From the NCBI GenBank assembly GCA_002338525.1, contig DDIM01000001.1, positions 254,501-318,500 on the forward strand: DNA of 64,000 bases, read 5' to 3'. Each line of letters starts with the position of its first letter. The first letter of the stretch is position 1. Origin of the DNA: Micavibrio sp. UBA1850 (GTDB lineage: Bacteria > Pseudomonadota > Alphaproteobacteria > Micavibrionales > Micavibrionaceae). Positions 34,141 to 42,488 of this stretch are shown here, piece by piece. Both the position numbers and the translations under genes were made by a program. The notes beneath the pieces are model-generated. The model searched no databases. It saw nothing but the letters and a program-made list of their open reading frames with translations, and was not told where the DNA came from.

Positions 34141-34897
34141 GATTTTTTCCAAATCTATAATTAAGATAGCTTCGCAATGTGCCCACATCACGCCATTTCA
34201 ACGAAACGGGTATAGAGACTATTGTCTCACTTTTTTCTAATATTGCATAGTCAAACGATAACGGTTCAATCAAATCATATCGATTGTTTTCAACATGAGA
34301 GAGCATCTCAGGGACATGAATACGCGCAGCCTCTAAAATAGCTCTTGGTTTGGCAAGCACTATGCCGCTATTCCATAAAAAGCCCTGCTGAATATAGTCT
34401 CGTGCCTTTTGGAGGCTCGGTTTTTCAAAAAAGCGCAATGGCGATCCCCCAATATAGCCATATCGGCTTGAGGGTGCGTCCGGGTGAATGCCAAACAAAT
34501 GGATCATGTCATCCCCTAATACCGTTGCATTAATTGCGTCCCAAAGAGGGTGAATATCAACAATATCATGGTCGGTCGGCATAAATAGATGAAACTGCTC
34601 AGGATAGGGCGTTTCCAAACACGTCTTTATAATGGCGGGGGCCGTATTTTTGGCCATAGGCTCACTTATCACGTCATAACGTCCTAACGCTTGCGCCTCA
34701 ACGAGCGGCAGCAAATCATGACGAGTGACAATCATTGGATCACGAACAAGACGTGCCCAGCTTTGCTCAAACAAGCTTTTACATTTAAAAAACCTAATAA
34801 AAGGTTTGGGGCATGAGGCGCGCGATAAAGGACGTAACCGCTTGCCCTCCCCTCCACACAGTAATACAGGTATAATGCGCTCAATAATTCGTGTCAT
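34133..34897 (-). CDS. Compact mannose-1-phosphate guanylyltransferase-like protein
   Basis: The nucleotidyltransferase half of ManC, which makes GDP-mannose from mannose-1-phosphate and GTP. PVLLCGGEGKRLRPLSR with the SCPKPF motif (28-33) binds nucleotide, and FLMPTDHDI and FLWNSGIVLAKP are substrate-side motifs. At 254 residues it lacks the C-terminal beta-helix and phosphomannose-isomerase parts of the usual 350-480-residue enzymes, and ends at WRDVGTLRSYLNYRF, where the guanylyltransferase domain normally closes. It is therefore a minimal, perhaps still active, form. It follows fcl by 8 bases and supplies the substrate for gmd, two genes upstream. Confidence 0.8.
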   Translation of the reverse strand: MTRIIERIIPVLLCGGEGKRLRPLSRASCPKPFIRFFKCKSLFEQSWARLVRDPMIVTRHDLLPLVEAQALGRYDVISEPMAKNTAPAIIKTCLETPYPEQFHLFMPTDHDIVDIHPLWDAINATVLGDDMIHLFGIHPDAPSSRYGYIGGSPLRFFEKPSLQKARDYIQQGFLWNSGIVLAKPRAILEAARIHVPEMLSHVENNRYDLIEPLSFDYAILEKSETIVSIPVSLKWRDVGTLRSYLNYRFGKNHE

Positions 34898-34905
34898 GAT
34901 ACTGT

Positions 34906-35835
34906 TTAATACCGTTTTAAATAATCATCGTAGGCGCGTTGAATGCCTTCACGTAAGTCAATCTCAGGCGTCCACCCTAAGGCCTGAATTTTTGATGAAT
35001 CCATTAATTTTTGCATTACACCATCTGGCATACTCGTATTACGTACGATCTCGCCCTGATACCCAATGACATCACACACTGTTTGCATGACATCCATGAT
35101 CGACACATCCGCCCCTGCCCCCATATTGATAGGCTCTATGTCCGAATAATGACGCAAGATGTGAATAAGCCCTCGCGCGAGGTCATCAACGTGTAAAAAC
35201 TCACGCCTCGGTGTGCCGTTGCCCCACATTTCAACGTGATCATCACCATCTCGCTTGGCGTTGTGAACTTTCATGATAAGTGCTGGTATGACATGCGAAT
35301 TTTGCAAATCATACGTATCCCCTTCACCATACAGATTGCATGGCATTGCCGAGATATAGTCGCACCCATACTGCCTGCGATAGGATTGGCACAGTTTAAT
35401 GCCCGCAATTTTGGCAATCGCATATGGCTCGTTTGTTGACTCTAAAGAGCCGGTTAGCAACATATCCTCTTGAATTGGATTGAGGGCCTGTCTTGGATAA
35501 ATACAAGACGATCCCAAAAAAAGGAGCTTCTCTACGTTTTGTTTATAACTCGCATGTATAACATTTTGTGCAATTGCCAAATTGCGATAAATAAAATCAG
35601 CAGGATATGTGTTATTGGCGTGAATTCCTCCCACATGTGCCGCCGCCAAAATAACTGCATCGGGTTTATGGGCGTCAATCCATGCCTCGGTATCAGATTG
35701 GCGTGTTAAATCAAGCTCTGAGTGCGACGCCGTCAAAACTTTGCAGTTATACGCTCCCAACTGCCTCAAAACAGCAGACCCAACAAGGCCTGAGTGCCCC
35801 GCAACCCAAACACGCTTCCCCTCTATGCTATACAT
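34906..35835 (-). CDS. fcl: GDP-L-fucose synthase
   Basis: Epimerises and reduces GDP-4-keto-6-deoxymannose to GDP-L-fucose with NADPH. The 309 residues belong to the extended short-chain dehydrogenase family: GHSGLVG nucleotide loop at 13-19, LGSSCIYPR, the YAIAKIAGIKLC catalytic Tyr-Lys pair, and MPCNLYGEGD. The start overlaps the gmd stop by 13 bases, so the two sequential enzymes are translationally coupled. The product is a donor sugar for surface polysaccharide. Confidence 0.95.
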   Translation of the reverse strand: MYSIEGKRVWVAGHSGLVGSAVLRQLGAYNCKVLTASHSELDLTRQSDTEAWIDAHKPDAVILAAAHVGGIHANNTYPADFIYRNLAIAQNVIHASYKQNVEKLLFLGSSCIYPRQALNPIQEDMLLTGSLESTNEPYAIAKIAGIKLCQSYRRQYGCDYISAMPCNLYGEGDTYDLQNSHVIPALIMKVHNAKRDGDDHVEMWGNGTPRREFLHVDDLARGLIHILRHYSDIEPINMGAGADVSIMDVMQTVCDVIGYQGEIVRNTSMPDGVMQKLMDSSKIQALGWTPEIDLREGIQRAYDDYLKRY

Positions 35836-36836
35836 GATTTTGCCTCTTCGACCATCTCACAAACCATGTCTTCAAACGATATTTTAGGATGCCACCCAAG
35901 CACATCGCGCGCCTTACGGGCATCCCCTAATAAATTTTCAACCTCTAGAGGTCTAAAGAATTGAGGATCCACATCAATACGAACCTCTCCTGTATTTGCA
36001 TCAATTCCTCGCTCGTTTTCACCTTGCCCCTGCCAAACGAGGGAAACACCAATATATTTAAACATCTCTTCACATAAACGTCGAACGCTTTGCGACTGTC
36101 CCGTTGCGAGCACGTAATCATCAGCCTTATCTTGCTGCAACATTGCCCACATCCCCTCAACATAATCACGGGCATGCCCCCAATCACGCTCAGCATTCAA
36201 ATTCCCGAGCGAAATGATACTTTGCTGACCCGCATCAATAGCCGCTACACCGCGCGCAACTTTTTGTGTTACAAATCCCTCACCTCGCTTGGGGCTTTCA
36301 TGATTGAACAAAATCCCGTTCGATGCATGCAATCCATATGCTTTCCGATAATTTTTAACCATGAAATGCGCACTCAGTTTTGCAATTGCGTAAGGGCTAC
36401 GTGGATTGAAATGAGATGTTTCACTTTGTGGAGGCAATGTGTCTCCAAAAATCTCAGATGTAGAGGCTTGGTAAAATCTCACATGTTCAATCATCTTCAA
36501 TGCGCGGATGGCCTCTAATAAACGAAGCGTCCCCAGAGCATTGACATTCATGGTCATTTCGGGAACATCAAAACTATGCCCAACATGGCTTTGCGCCCCT
36601 AAATTATAAATTTCATCGGGACGCACATCCGCAAGCACACGCGTCAAAGTCCCACCGTCACACAAATCACATACACGTAAATCAAGCTGATCCGTTAGCG
36701 GGGCTAGAAACTGCGTATCATCATGCGCCAAAGGTTGCACAAGCCCCACAACTCTATAGCCCTTCTCAAGCAAAAAAGCCGACAGATAATATCCGTCTTG
36801 ACCTGTAATCCCTGTGATCAACGCTGTTTTTGTCAT
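35823..36836 (-). CDS. gmd: GDP-mannose 4,6-dehydratase
   Basis: Converts GDP-D-mannose to GDP-4-keto-6-deoxy-D-mannose, the common precursor of GDP-fucose, -rhamnose and -perosamine. At 337 residues it carries GITGQDG (9-15), YNLGAQSHVGHSFD, the PRSPYAIAKLSAH catalytic Tyr-Lys segment and NHESPKRGEGFVTQKV, all typical. It heads the leftward gmd-fcl-manC-ctlX unit and diverges from the UDP-sugar epimerase with a 99-base gap. Confidence 0.96.
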   Translation of the reverse strand: MTKTALITGITGQDGYYLSAFLLEKGYRVVGLVQPLAHDDTQFLAPLTDQLDLRVCDLCDGGTLTRVLADVRPDEIYNLGAQSHVGHSFDVPEMTMNVNALGTLRLLEAIRALKMIEHVRFYQASTSEIFGDTLPPQSETSHFNPRSPYAIAKLSAHFMVKNYRKAYGLHASNGILFNHESPKRGEGFVTQKVARGVAAIDAGQQSIISLGNLNAERDWGHARDYVEGMWAMLQQDKADDYVLATGQSQSVRRLCEEMFKYIGVSLVWQGQGENERGIDANTGEVRIDVDPQFFRPLEVENLLGDARKARDVLGWHPKISFEDMVCEMVEEAKSCIA

Positions 36837-36867
36837 TGTATTTCCCCGTTAGAACGTCAATATAAGA

Positions 36868-36896
36868 AACATAGGATACGCATATTATTGAAACAA
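36868..36896 (-). promoter_or_regulatory. Candidate promoter of the gmd operon
   Basis: On the minus strand TTGTTT (36891-36896) and TATGTT (36868-36873) are 17 bases apart. Both hexamers are imperfect. Confidence 0.35.
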
Positions 36897-36935
36897 AGAC
36901 ATAGAAAAACAAATAGATAGTGAATTAAATTAACC

Positions 36936-37967
36936 ATGAGTAAAACAATTCTGATTACCGGCGCCGCAGGCTTTATTGGCTTTCACCTCACACAACATCT
37001 TTGCAAAAAAGGGTTTTCTGTCTATGGCATCGATAATCTTAATGATTATTACGACCCACAACTTAAAACAGATCGTCTTGATATCCTCAACAAACTTGAG
37101 GGGTTCACATTTGAAAAGCTAGACCTTGCCGACCGCAACGGCATGGCCAAAATGTTTAAAACTGTAAAACCCAATATCGTAATACACCTTGCCGCCCAAG
37201 CAGGCGTGCGATACTCAATCACAAATCCTTACAGCTATATCGACAGCAACCTCAGTGGTTTCATCAACATCCTTGAAGGGTGTCGCCACAACGATATCGA
37301 GCATCTGCTTTTTGCCTCGTCCTCGTCCGTATATGGTGCAAACAGCAAAGTCCCTTTTGACGAAAATGACACTGTCGACCACCCGGTAAGCCTTTATGCC
37401 GCCACGAAAAAATCAAATGAGATGATGGCACACAGCTACGCGCATCTCTATAGTCTACCGTGTACGGGCCTACGATTTTTTACCGTATATGGTCCATGGG
37501 GGCGCCCCGACATGGCCTATTATTCATTCACACAAAAAATCTATAATGGCGAGAGCCTAAATGTCTTCAACAACGGCGACATGATGCGCGATTTCACCTA
37601 TGTTGACGACATTGTTGAAAGCATAGAACGCCTTAGCCAAACACCAGCCACACCCGACCCAAACTGGTCAAGTGACGCCCCGACACCATCAACCAGTAAC
37701 GCGCCCTACCGCATCTTTAATATCGGTAACAGCAATCCTGAAAAGCTAATGGATTTTATTAATATCATCGAAGAAGAAACAGGACATAAAGCCAAGCTCA
37801 ACATGATGCCCATGCAAGATGGTGATGTGCATGCCACATACGCAGACACAAGTGCGCTCAACAAAGCCACAGGTTTTAAACCGGCAACACCGCTTCGCAC
37901 GGGTATTCAAAAATTTGTAAGATGGTATAGAGACTATTATAAGCTTGGTAACGGCCCCGCCATTTAA
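36936..37967 (+). CDS. NAD-dependent epimerase, UDP-glucuronate 4-epimerase-like
   Basis: A 343-residue extended short-chain dehydrogenase. GAAGFIGFHL binds NAD, NLNDYYDPQLK and QAGVRYSITNPYSYIDSN are close to UDP-glucuronate 4-epimerases, and YAATKKSNE holds the catalytic Tyr and Lys. RFFTVYGPWGRPDMA follows. It would make UDP-galacturonate for envelope polysaccharide or LPS core. It diverges from gmd and converges on the sigma factor gene with a 17-base gap. Confidence 0.88.
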   Translation: MSKTILITGAAGFIGFHLTQHLCKKGFSVYGIDNLNDYYDPQLKTDRLDILNKLEGFTFEKLDLADRNGMAKMFKTVKPNIVIHLAAQAGVRYSITNPYSYIDSNLSGFINILEGCRHNDIEHLLFASSSSVYGANSKVPFDENDTVDHPVSLYAATKKSNEMMAHSYAHLYSLPCTGLRFFTVYGPWGRPDMAYYSFTQKIYNGESLNVFNNGDMMRDFTYVDDIVESIERLSQTPATPDPNWSSDAPTPSTSNAPYRIFNIGNSNPEKLMDFINIIEEETGHKAKLNMMPMQDGDVHATYADTSALNKATGFKPATPLRTGIQKFVRWYRDYYKLGNGPAI

Positions 37968-37984
37968 CGATCAACACGAGACAC

Positions 37985-38599
37985 TTAAAGCGCGCCAAGC
38001 GCATCCTTTTGGTCGCGTAAAGACGCCTTTCCGCGCTTTATCATTGACCGTATGCTCAACTCACTTTTGCCCATTGAAAACGCAATATCTGCAATTGATT
38101 GCTCTTCAAAATAGTAAAGCTTTAAAGCCAGCGCTTGATTGTCTGGTAAATCGGCAAGAAGTGCCTGCAAAGCATCCGATAATTGCCGCGCCTGCAAAAG
38201 CTCATCAGCATTATCATCATGCGCCAGTTCCATATCTTGAATATCGACTTGTGGGCGTAGACGGCGCTTTAAATCAACACAGCGATTAACCGTCACACGG
38301 TATATCCATGTAGAAAATTGCGCAGCACCTGCCACTTGCCATTTATCACGTGTGCGCCAAACGGTACAAAACACATCCTGCATCGCATCTTCGGCCATTT
38401 CTGAATTATATAATAGTCGGAAAGACAGCCCCCTAACCTTGTCCTTATAACGCGCCATAATCTCGGCAAAGGCGCGCTCATCATCATTGTCTTTAATCAA
38501 AGACAATAAACTATCGTCATCAACATGCGTATAGTCCAGCGCCTTTGAAGGAAGTGTCTTTTGAGGGATGGCAATTTTTTCTTGTACTAAATCTTTCAT
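37985..38599 (-). CDS. ECF-type RNA polymerase sigma factor
   Basis: At 204 residues it has only regions 2 and 4, the group IV layout. Region 2 covers about 40-115 (AEDAMQDVFCTVWR, then FSTWIYRVTVNRCVDLKRR) and region 4 about 140-195 (LPDNQALALKLYYFEEQS, SELSIRSMIKRGKASLR). The extended N-terminus of about 30 residues is polar. No anti-sigma gene is adjacent, since the neighbours are an epimerase and fliS, so how it is controlled is not evident. Gene order does not tell its regulon. Confidence 0.93.
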   Translation of the reverse strand: MKDLVQEKIAIPQKTLPSKALDYTHVDDDSLLSLIKDNDDERAFAEIMARYKDKVRGLSFRLLYNSEMAEDAMQDVFCTVWRTRDKWQVAGAAQFSTWIYRVTVNRCVDLKRRLRPQVDIQDMELAHDDNADELLQARQLSDALQALLADLPDNQALALKLYYFEEQSIADIAFSMGKSELSIRSMIKRGKASLRDQKDALGAL

Positions 38600-38673
38600 A
38601 CAAAGGGTATTGCAAGACCCGCGCCAGTTTAAAGTTTTGGCTCAACTATTTAGACATTTATAAATATAAAGTG

Positions 38674-39132
38674 TTAGATTGTATCTTTACCTTGTACCGC
38701 ACTATCATCGTCACTATCGTCATTGCCGTCTTTTGCACCCGGTAGCGCCCCATGCGTTAAAACATACCACTGCTCATACACAGGCTTAACATAGCTAATC
38801 AACTGGTCAAATTCACGCTGAACGTCAGGACGATCAAGTATTTTGCTCATACGCCCAATCAATGTCGCATAAAAATCATGTAAAAAAACGGCGTCTTTGC
38901 CACCCGCCTCCATATCAAGATGGGCATAAAGCGCCTCAACAATCTTGTGATTACGCTGTAGGAAGTAATTCATCTGCTCAAAATCGCCTTTGGCATGGGC
39001 ATTTTTTGCCTGCGTAAAGAACTTGATCAACCCCTTATAAAGCTCGAGCACAATTTCCATCTGTCCAAGGTTCTCATCGCCCGTGTTCTGATAAGATTGT
39101 GAGGCTTGCAAGTATGGGTTATTCATCATCAT
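38674..39132 (-). CDS. fliS: Flagellar secretion chaperone FliS
   Basis: Binds the C-terminus of flagellin in the cytoplasm and keeps it unpolymerised until export. The 152 residues are helical, starting with NPYLQASQSYQ (the N-terminal pattern of FliS), then MEIVLELYKGLIKF, and end in an acidic Asp-rich tail. The gene overlaps the fliD stop by 14 bases. Three ATG codons stand in tandem at the start after AGGAAC, so the exact start is uncertain by one or two codons. Confidence 0.9.
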   Translation of the reverse strand: MMMNNPYLQASQSYQNTGDENLGQMEIVLELYKGLIKFFTQAKNAHAKGDFEQMNYFLQRNHKIVEALYAHLDMEAGGKDAVFLHDFYATLIGRMSKILDRPDVQREFDQLISYVKPVYEQWYVLTHGALPGAKDGNDDSDDDSAVQGKDTI

Positions 39133-40813
39133 TTGTTCCTAAAATAGCTCGAATTTGGTCAAGCACCGCATTGGCACGGTTTAATTGCGCCTCAAACGAC
39201 GCATATTGTTGGATCAAACTTTCGCGATAGGCTTCCGCTCGCTCGCGCACACGATCTGCCCGTGTTGTTAAGTCTTCATTTTGATCATCAATGGCAAGTT
39301 TTTCTTGCTGAATAAGCCCACTTGCCGAATTTACATACCCCTCAAGCGTATTCACGCCCAAATCGGCAAACCCCTGACGTAAATCTATATTAATCGATGT
39401 ACCCGTGTTGCCGGCATAAACAAATGACAACCCATCATAAATCGTGCCCTCACGACCCGTAATTGTATTCCCGTCAATATCAAACAGCGTCGCATCACCG
39501 CCAACACTTGCCGAAATAATAGTGCTTCCACCATGCACAATATCCAATGTAAAGGATAAATCGCCAAGCGTTGAGTCATTTCTGAGAATGTTAAACTCAT
39601 CGTTATCATCACTGTATTGTGTTTGGAAAACTCCGCGCAACCCCTCCAAATTATTGATGATGGCATCATCCAACACACTACTTTCAACCTCTAGTTGGTT
39701 TGCGGCATTTAATGTTATGCCCAGTTCTGCAAGCGAGCCAAAATCCGAGCTACCACTATATGTGCGCCCAAACAGCGCCTGTACATTTCGATCCAATCCA
39801 TCCATGAGACTATCATTGAACAATGGCGAATCATCCGATACTGTGCCGTCTGCCGCCACTTGATTATTTTGAATAACAAACTCACGGAATGCGTTATAAC
39901 TTTCGACAAAGCCCTCAATGGCTGCCTTAACACCTGCATTGTCATTCCCAATATCAAGCGTTAACGTTGTGCCCGTATCCTGTCCTACAATGTCAATATC
40001 CACGCCCGGCACCAAATCTTCAATAGTATTCGAATCTCTTGATATCCGCACACCGTTAAAATCAATCAAGGCGTTACGATCATTTTGAACCTGATTTTGA
40101 TACGCCCCGCCCCCATCAATAATACCGAGAGATTGCAATATATTATCACCCGCCCCTACGGTGTTTTGCATGTTCAAACCTGTTTCCGTTCCACGAACAA
40201 CCAATTCAAACCGCGTTTCCGTCACCTGAATAACAGATGCCGATACACCTGTTTGTTCAGCCACGGCATTAATTTTTGACGCCACATCATTTAAACTGTC
40301 AGATGCTACAATATTAACATCAACATTGTCTAATCCTGCCAATCGCAGGCGAAAATCACCATTTAAATTAAGTGCGGCATTAGGATCTGCATAACGATCG
40401 CTAGCATTAATTTCCTCTCGGGCGGTTCTGCGGATGACCAGGCTATTTGTGCCCACTTGTGCGTTCTCGTCGATTGTGACATTGACTAACGATGATGGAT
40501 CAACACTATTATTCGATGTTAACGTCCCTGCGCGCGCATCAAAAATGGCCCCATCCGTTGATGAGAAACCAAAGGCCGCCCTTAACGCCGTCAATGATGA
40601 TTGCAATTCAGAACCCAAATTTTGCAGGGTTGAATACGCCGTCGACCGTAAATCATTTTCGGCAATTTTAACATCAATTGTATTGGCTTCACGGAGACGT
40701 TGATTAACCGCAGCCTCAACAAGGGCACCTGTATCAATGCCTGATGCGCCACCGACCAACAACACACGGTTGCCTGACTCGACGAACGATCCTGAACTTC
40801 CTATCTCTGACAT
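39119..40813 (-). CDS. fliD: Flagellar hook-associated protein 2 (filament cap)
   Basis: Caps the growing flagellar filament and folds exported flagellin at the tip. At 564 residues it has the FliD N-terminal domain (SGIDTGALVEAAV near 24-36, with the long LQNLGSELQSSLTALRAAF helix) and the C-terminal coiled coil ending YASFEAQLNRANAVLDQIRAIL. It is exported by the flagellar type III system, so there is no signal peptide. GGAGACACAACC precedes the ATG. It lies between flagellin and fliS. Confidence 0.93.
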   Translation of the reverse strand: MSEIGSSGSFVESGNRVLLVGGASGIDTGALVEAAVNQRLREANTIDVKIAENDLRSTAYSTLQNLGSELQSSLTALRAAFGFSSTDGAIFDARAGTLTSNNSVDPSSLVNVTIDENAQVGTNSLVIRRTAREEINASDRYADPNAALNLNGDFRLRLAGLDNVDVNIVASDSLNDVASKINAVAEQTGVSASVIQVTETRFELVVRGTETGLNMQNTVGAGDNILQSLGIIDGGGAYQNQVQNDRNALIDFNGVRISRDSNTIEDLVPGVDIDIVGQDTGTTLTLDIGNDNAGVKAAIEGFVESYNAFREFVIQNNQVAADGTVSDDSPLFNDSLMDGLDRNVQALFGRTYSGSSDFGSLAELGITLNAANQLEVESSVLDDAIINNLEGLRGVFQTQYSDDNDEFNILRNDSTLGDLSFTLDIVHGGSTIISASVGGDATLFDIDGNTITGREGTIYDGLSFVYAGNTGTSINIDLRQGFADLGVNTLEGYVNSASGLIQQEKLAIDDQNEDLTTRADRVRERAEAYRESLIQQYASFEAQLNRANAVLDQIRAILGTNDDE

Positions 40814-40896
40814 GGTTGTGTCTCCAAACTCTGTTTATTCATTCTTACCTTATTAGATATATTTTCAAATACATCTCAGGCCAATATTATTTAACG

Positions 40897-40933
40897 AAAA
40901 AGGAGGCTTGCATAATTCGTGCCAGCCTCCCTT
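40897..40933 (-). terminator. Intrinsic terminator after flagellin
   Basis: On the minus strand GGAGGCT and AGCCTCC (40924-40930 and 40902-40908) form a stem with a 15-base loop, followed by five T residues. It separates the highly expressed flagellin from fliD. Confidence 0.75.
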
Positions 40934-40973
40934 TAAAAATCTTATTTAATTCGACTGACTGTCGATCGTACGA

Positions 40974-41804
40974 TTATCGTACCAATGACAATAGTGACTG
41001 TTTCATCTGGTTGGCCTGTGCCAATGCCGCAATCGATGTCTCTGTCAACACCTGTTTAGATACAAGGTTTGATTGTTCTGAGGCAATATCAACATCTGTG
41101 ATTGTTGATTTCGCAGCTTCTAGATTTTCAATCGCGTTTGCGAGGTAGTCACCGCGAAACTCAAAACGTGAAATTAATGATCCAACTGTAGAACGATACG
41201 TTGAAATGCTATCAATTGCAGCATCAACAGCCGTAGCGGCAGCTTGAGTAGTTGCTGTATCAGTATTCACGTTAGTACCAGCAATATTTAGACCTGTTCC
41301 GCCTGTACTCGCATCTACAGTGCTTAGATCTGCTTGAAGTATATCAGCGCCTGAATCTGGCCCAACCAAAAAGCCTTCGTTGTATGTGTTGTCGATCAGA
41401 GACGCACCATTAAATGTTGTTGATGTTACAATCGCACCAATCTCAGTTATTAGCTGTTGATATTCCGCCTGTATAAAGCCTCTTTCTGTGTTTGTAACAG
41501 AACCTGACAACGATTGCGCTGTAAGTGACTTCATTCGTTGTAGAATGTCACCAATATTTGAAAGTGCGCCATCTGCTGTTTGAAGCACGGCACGAGCTTG
41601 CGTTACGTTTCTGGCGGCCTGATCCATCACTGACAAGTCAGCTTGAATACGTGAGGCCACCGCAAGACCGGCAGCATCATCAGATGCAGACACGATTCGT
41701 GAACCACTTGATAATTTAGAAAGTGATTTGCTTTGTTCAAATGAATTTTGGTTAAGGTAGTTAATGGCGGTATTCGCCGATGTATTTGTTGCTACGACTG
41801 GCAT
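40974..41804 (-). CDS. Flagellin
   Basis: The filament protein, 276 residues, with only the conserved D0 and D1 regions and a short variable centre, the size common in alphaproteobacteria. The N-terminal half has SLSKLSSGSRIVSASDDAAGLAVASR and the C-terminal half FEFRGDYLANAIENLEAAKS and QANQMKQSLLSL, both landmarks for polymerisation and export. GGAGAAACTACT precedes the ATG. The 295-base upstream gap holds a CtrA-like site and two terminators of the gene beyond. The gene is likely expressed as a single unit. Confidence 0.96.
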   Translation of the reverse strand: MPVVATNTSANTAINYLNQNSFEQSKSLSKLSSGSRIVSASDDAAGLAVASRIQADLSVMDQAARNVTQARAVLQTADGALSNIGDILQRMKSLTAQSLSGSVTNTERGFIQAEYQQLITEIGAIVTSTTFNGASLIDNTYNEGFLVGPDSGADILQADLSTVDASTGGTGLNIAGTNVNTDTATTQAAATAVDAAIDSISTYRSTVGSLISRFEFRGDYLANAIENLEAAKSTITDVDIASEQSNLVSKQVLTETSIAALAQANQMKQSLLSLVR

Positions 41805-41973
41805 AGTAGTTTCTCCTTCCTAGAGAGTTAAATAAAACGAAACCTTGATATCCTTCAGATCTCGCAACAGCCAAACATAATCCTTATATCTGTGACTGTT
41901 TCATGTAATGTACACTGAATTGAATTACTTGTGAATCCCCTTCGCTGACTTTCTCAGTATATGGCGCGATTTA

Positions 41974-41988
41974 TTAACAGCACGTTAA
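41974..41988. promoter_or_regulatory. CtrA-like binding site upstream of flagellin
   Basis: TTAACAGCACGTTAA is an exact TTAA-N7-TTAA full site, the motif bound by the cell-cycle regulator CtrA in Caulobacter and relatives. It lies 170 bases upstream of the flagellin ATG in an otherwise gene-free gap. The motif reads the same way on both strands. Confidence 0.5.
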
Positions 41989-41994
41989 CAAAAA

Positions 41995-42023
41995 CAAAAA
42001 ACACGCCATTTAAGACGTGTTTT
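41995..42023 (-). terminator. Second terminator-like hairpin downstream of the 91-residue gene
   Basis: AAAACACG (41998-42005) and CGTGTTTT (42016-42023) with a 10-base loop; on the minus strand the stem runs straight into a T-rich tract. It stands behind the stronger hairpin at 42044-42074, giving a tandem arrangement. Confidence 0.55.
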
Positions 42024-42043
42024 CCTAAAATTTTAAATATTTA

Positions 42044-42074
42044 TAAAAAAACACCCACTAAAAAGCGGGTGTTT
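42044..42074 (-). terminator. Intrinsic terminator of the 91-residue gene
   Basis: An 8-bp stem AAACACCC / GGGTGTTT (42049-42056 and 42067-42074) with a 10-base loop, followed on the minus strand by seven T residues. It lies 26 bases beyond the stop codon. Confidence 0.8.
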
Positions 42075-42099
42075 GAAATTCTTACATATTTTTTTTAAA

Positions 42100-42375
42100 T
42101 TAGCCTACATTGTTAGAAGGCAATTTAGCCGTCATACGCGCAACATTTTCTGCATTGTATGGGTTATTCTTTGCGCGCTCTAGATATTCAGCAGCTGAAG
42201 GAGCAACAGTGTTTTCTGCCTCTGGCATGTGATAAATAGGAAGCTTAGAAGCAACCTCTTTAGAAAAAAGTTCTTTCATGCTGTCTGGTGTGTTTTCCCA
42301 GTCTGCAGAAGAAATACCTTGTTTAGCGGCGTATGTTTCAGTGGCACGTGATTTAGCGTCTTCGAAAGAACTCAT
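42100..42375 (-). CDS. Small soluble protein with an ADW-TP module
   Basis: I do not recognise this 91-residue protein as a named family. It is soluble and charged, with no signal peptide. Residues 15-44 (YAAKQGISSADWENTPDSMK and what follows) align with the N-terminus of the GGDEF protein next door (SEADWGVTPLSVKAALTKAV): both keep Ala-Asp-Trp, Thr-Pro, Ser, Lys and a following Lys-x-Val. The rest is a short polar tail. A strong AAGGAG precedes the ATG and tandem terminators follow, so it is a monocistronic, probably well expressed gene. It shares a 12-base upstream motif with the GGDEF gene. Confidence 0.75.
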   Translation of the reverse strand: MSSFEDAKSRATETYAAKQGISSADWENTPDSMKELFSKEVASKLPIYHMPEAENTVAPSAAEYLERAKNNPYNAENVARMTAKLPSNNVG

Positions 42376-42412
42376 TGTTCAACTCCTTGTAGTGATTTAA
42401 GATATATATTTA

Positions 42413-42424
42413 TTAACATAAGAA
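42413..42424 (-). promoter_or_regulatory. 12-base motif shared with the GGDEF gene upstream region (copy 1)
   Basis: TTCTTATGTTAA (minus strand) lies 38 bases before the ATG of the 91-residue gene. The same 12 bases stand 34 bases before the GGDEF gene at 43194-43205. Confidence 0.35.
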
Positions 42425-42488
42425 AAATTCAATTGCAAGTTATTTAAACATTAATTTAAAATTAATATTTTAAAAACTAAATGCATTT

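Noticed and set aside
42451..42465. A second TTAA-N7-TTAA match upstream of the 91-residue gene
   Set aside because: The sequence there is almost pure A and T, so a chance match is likely, unlike the mixed-composition site before flagellin.
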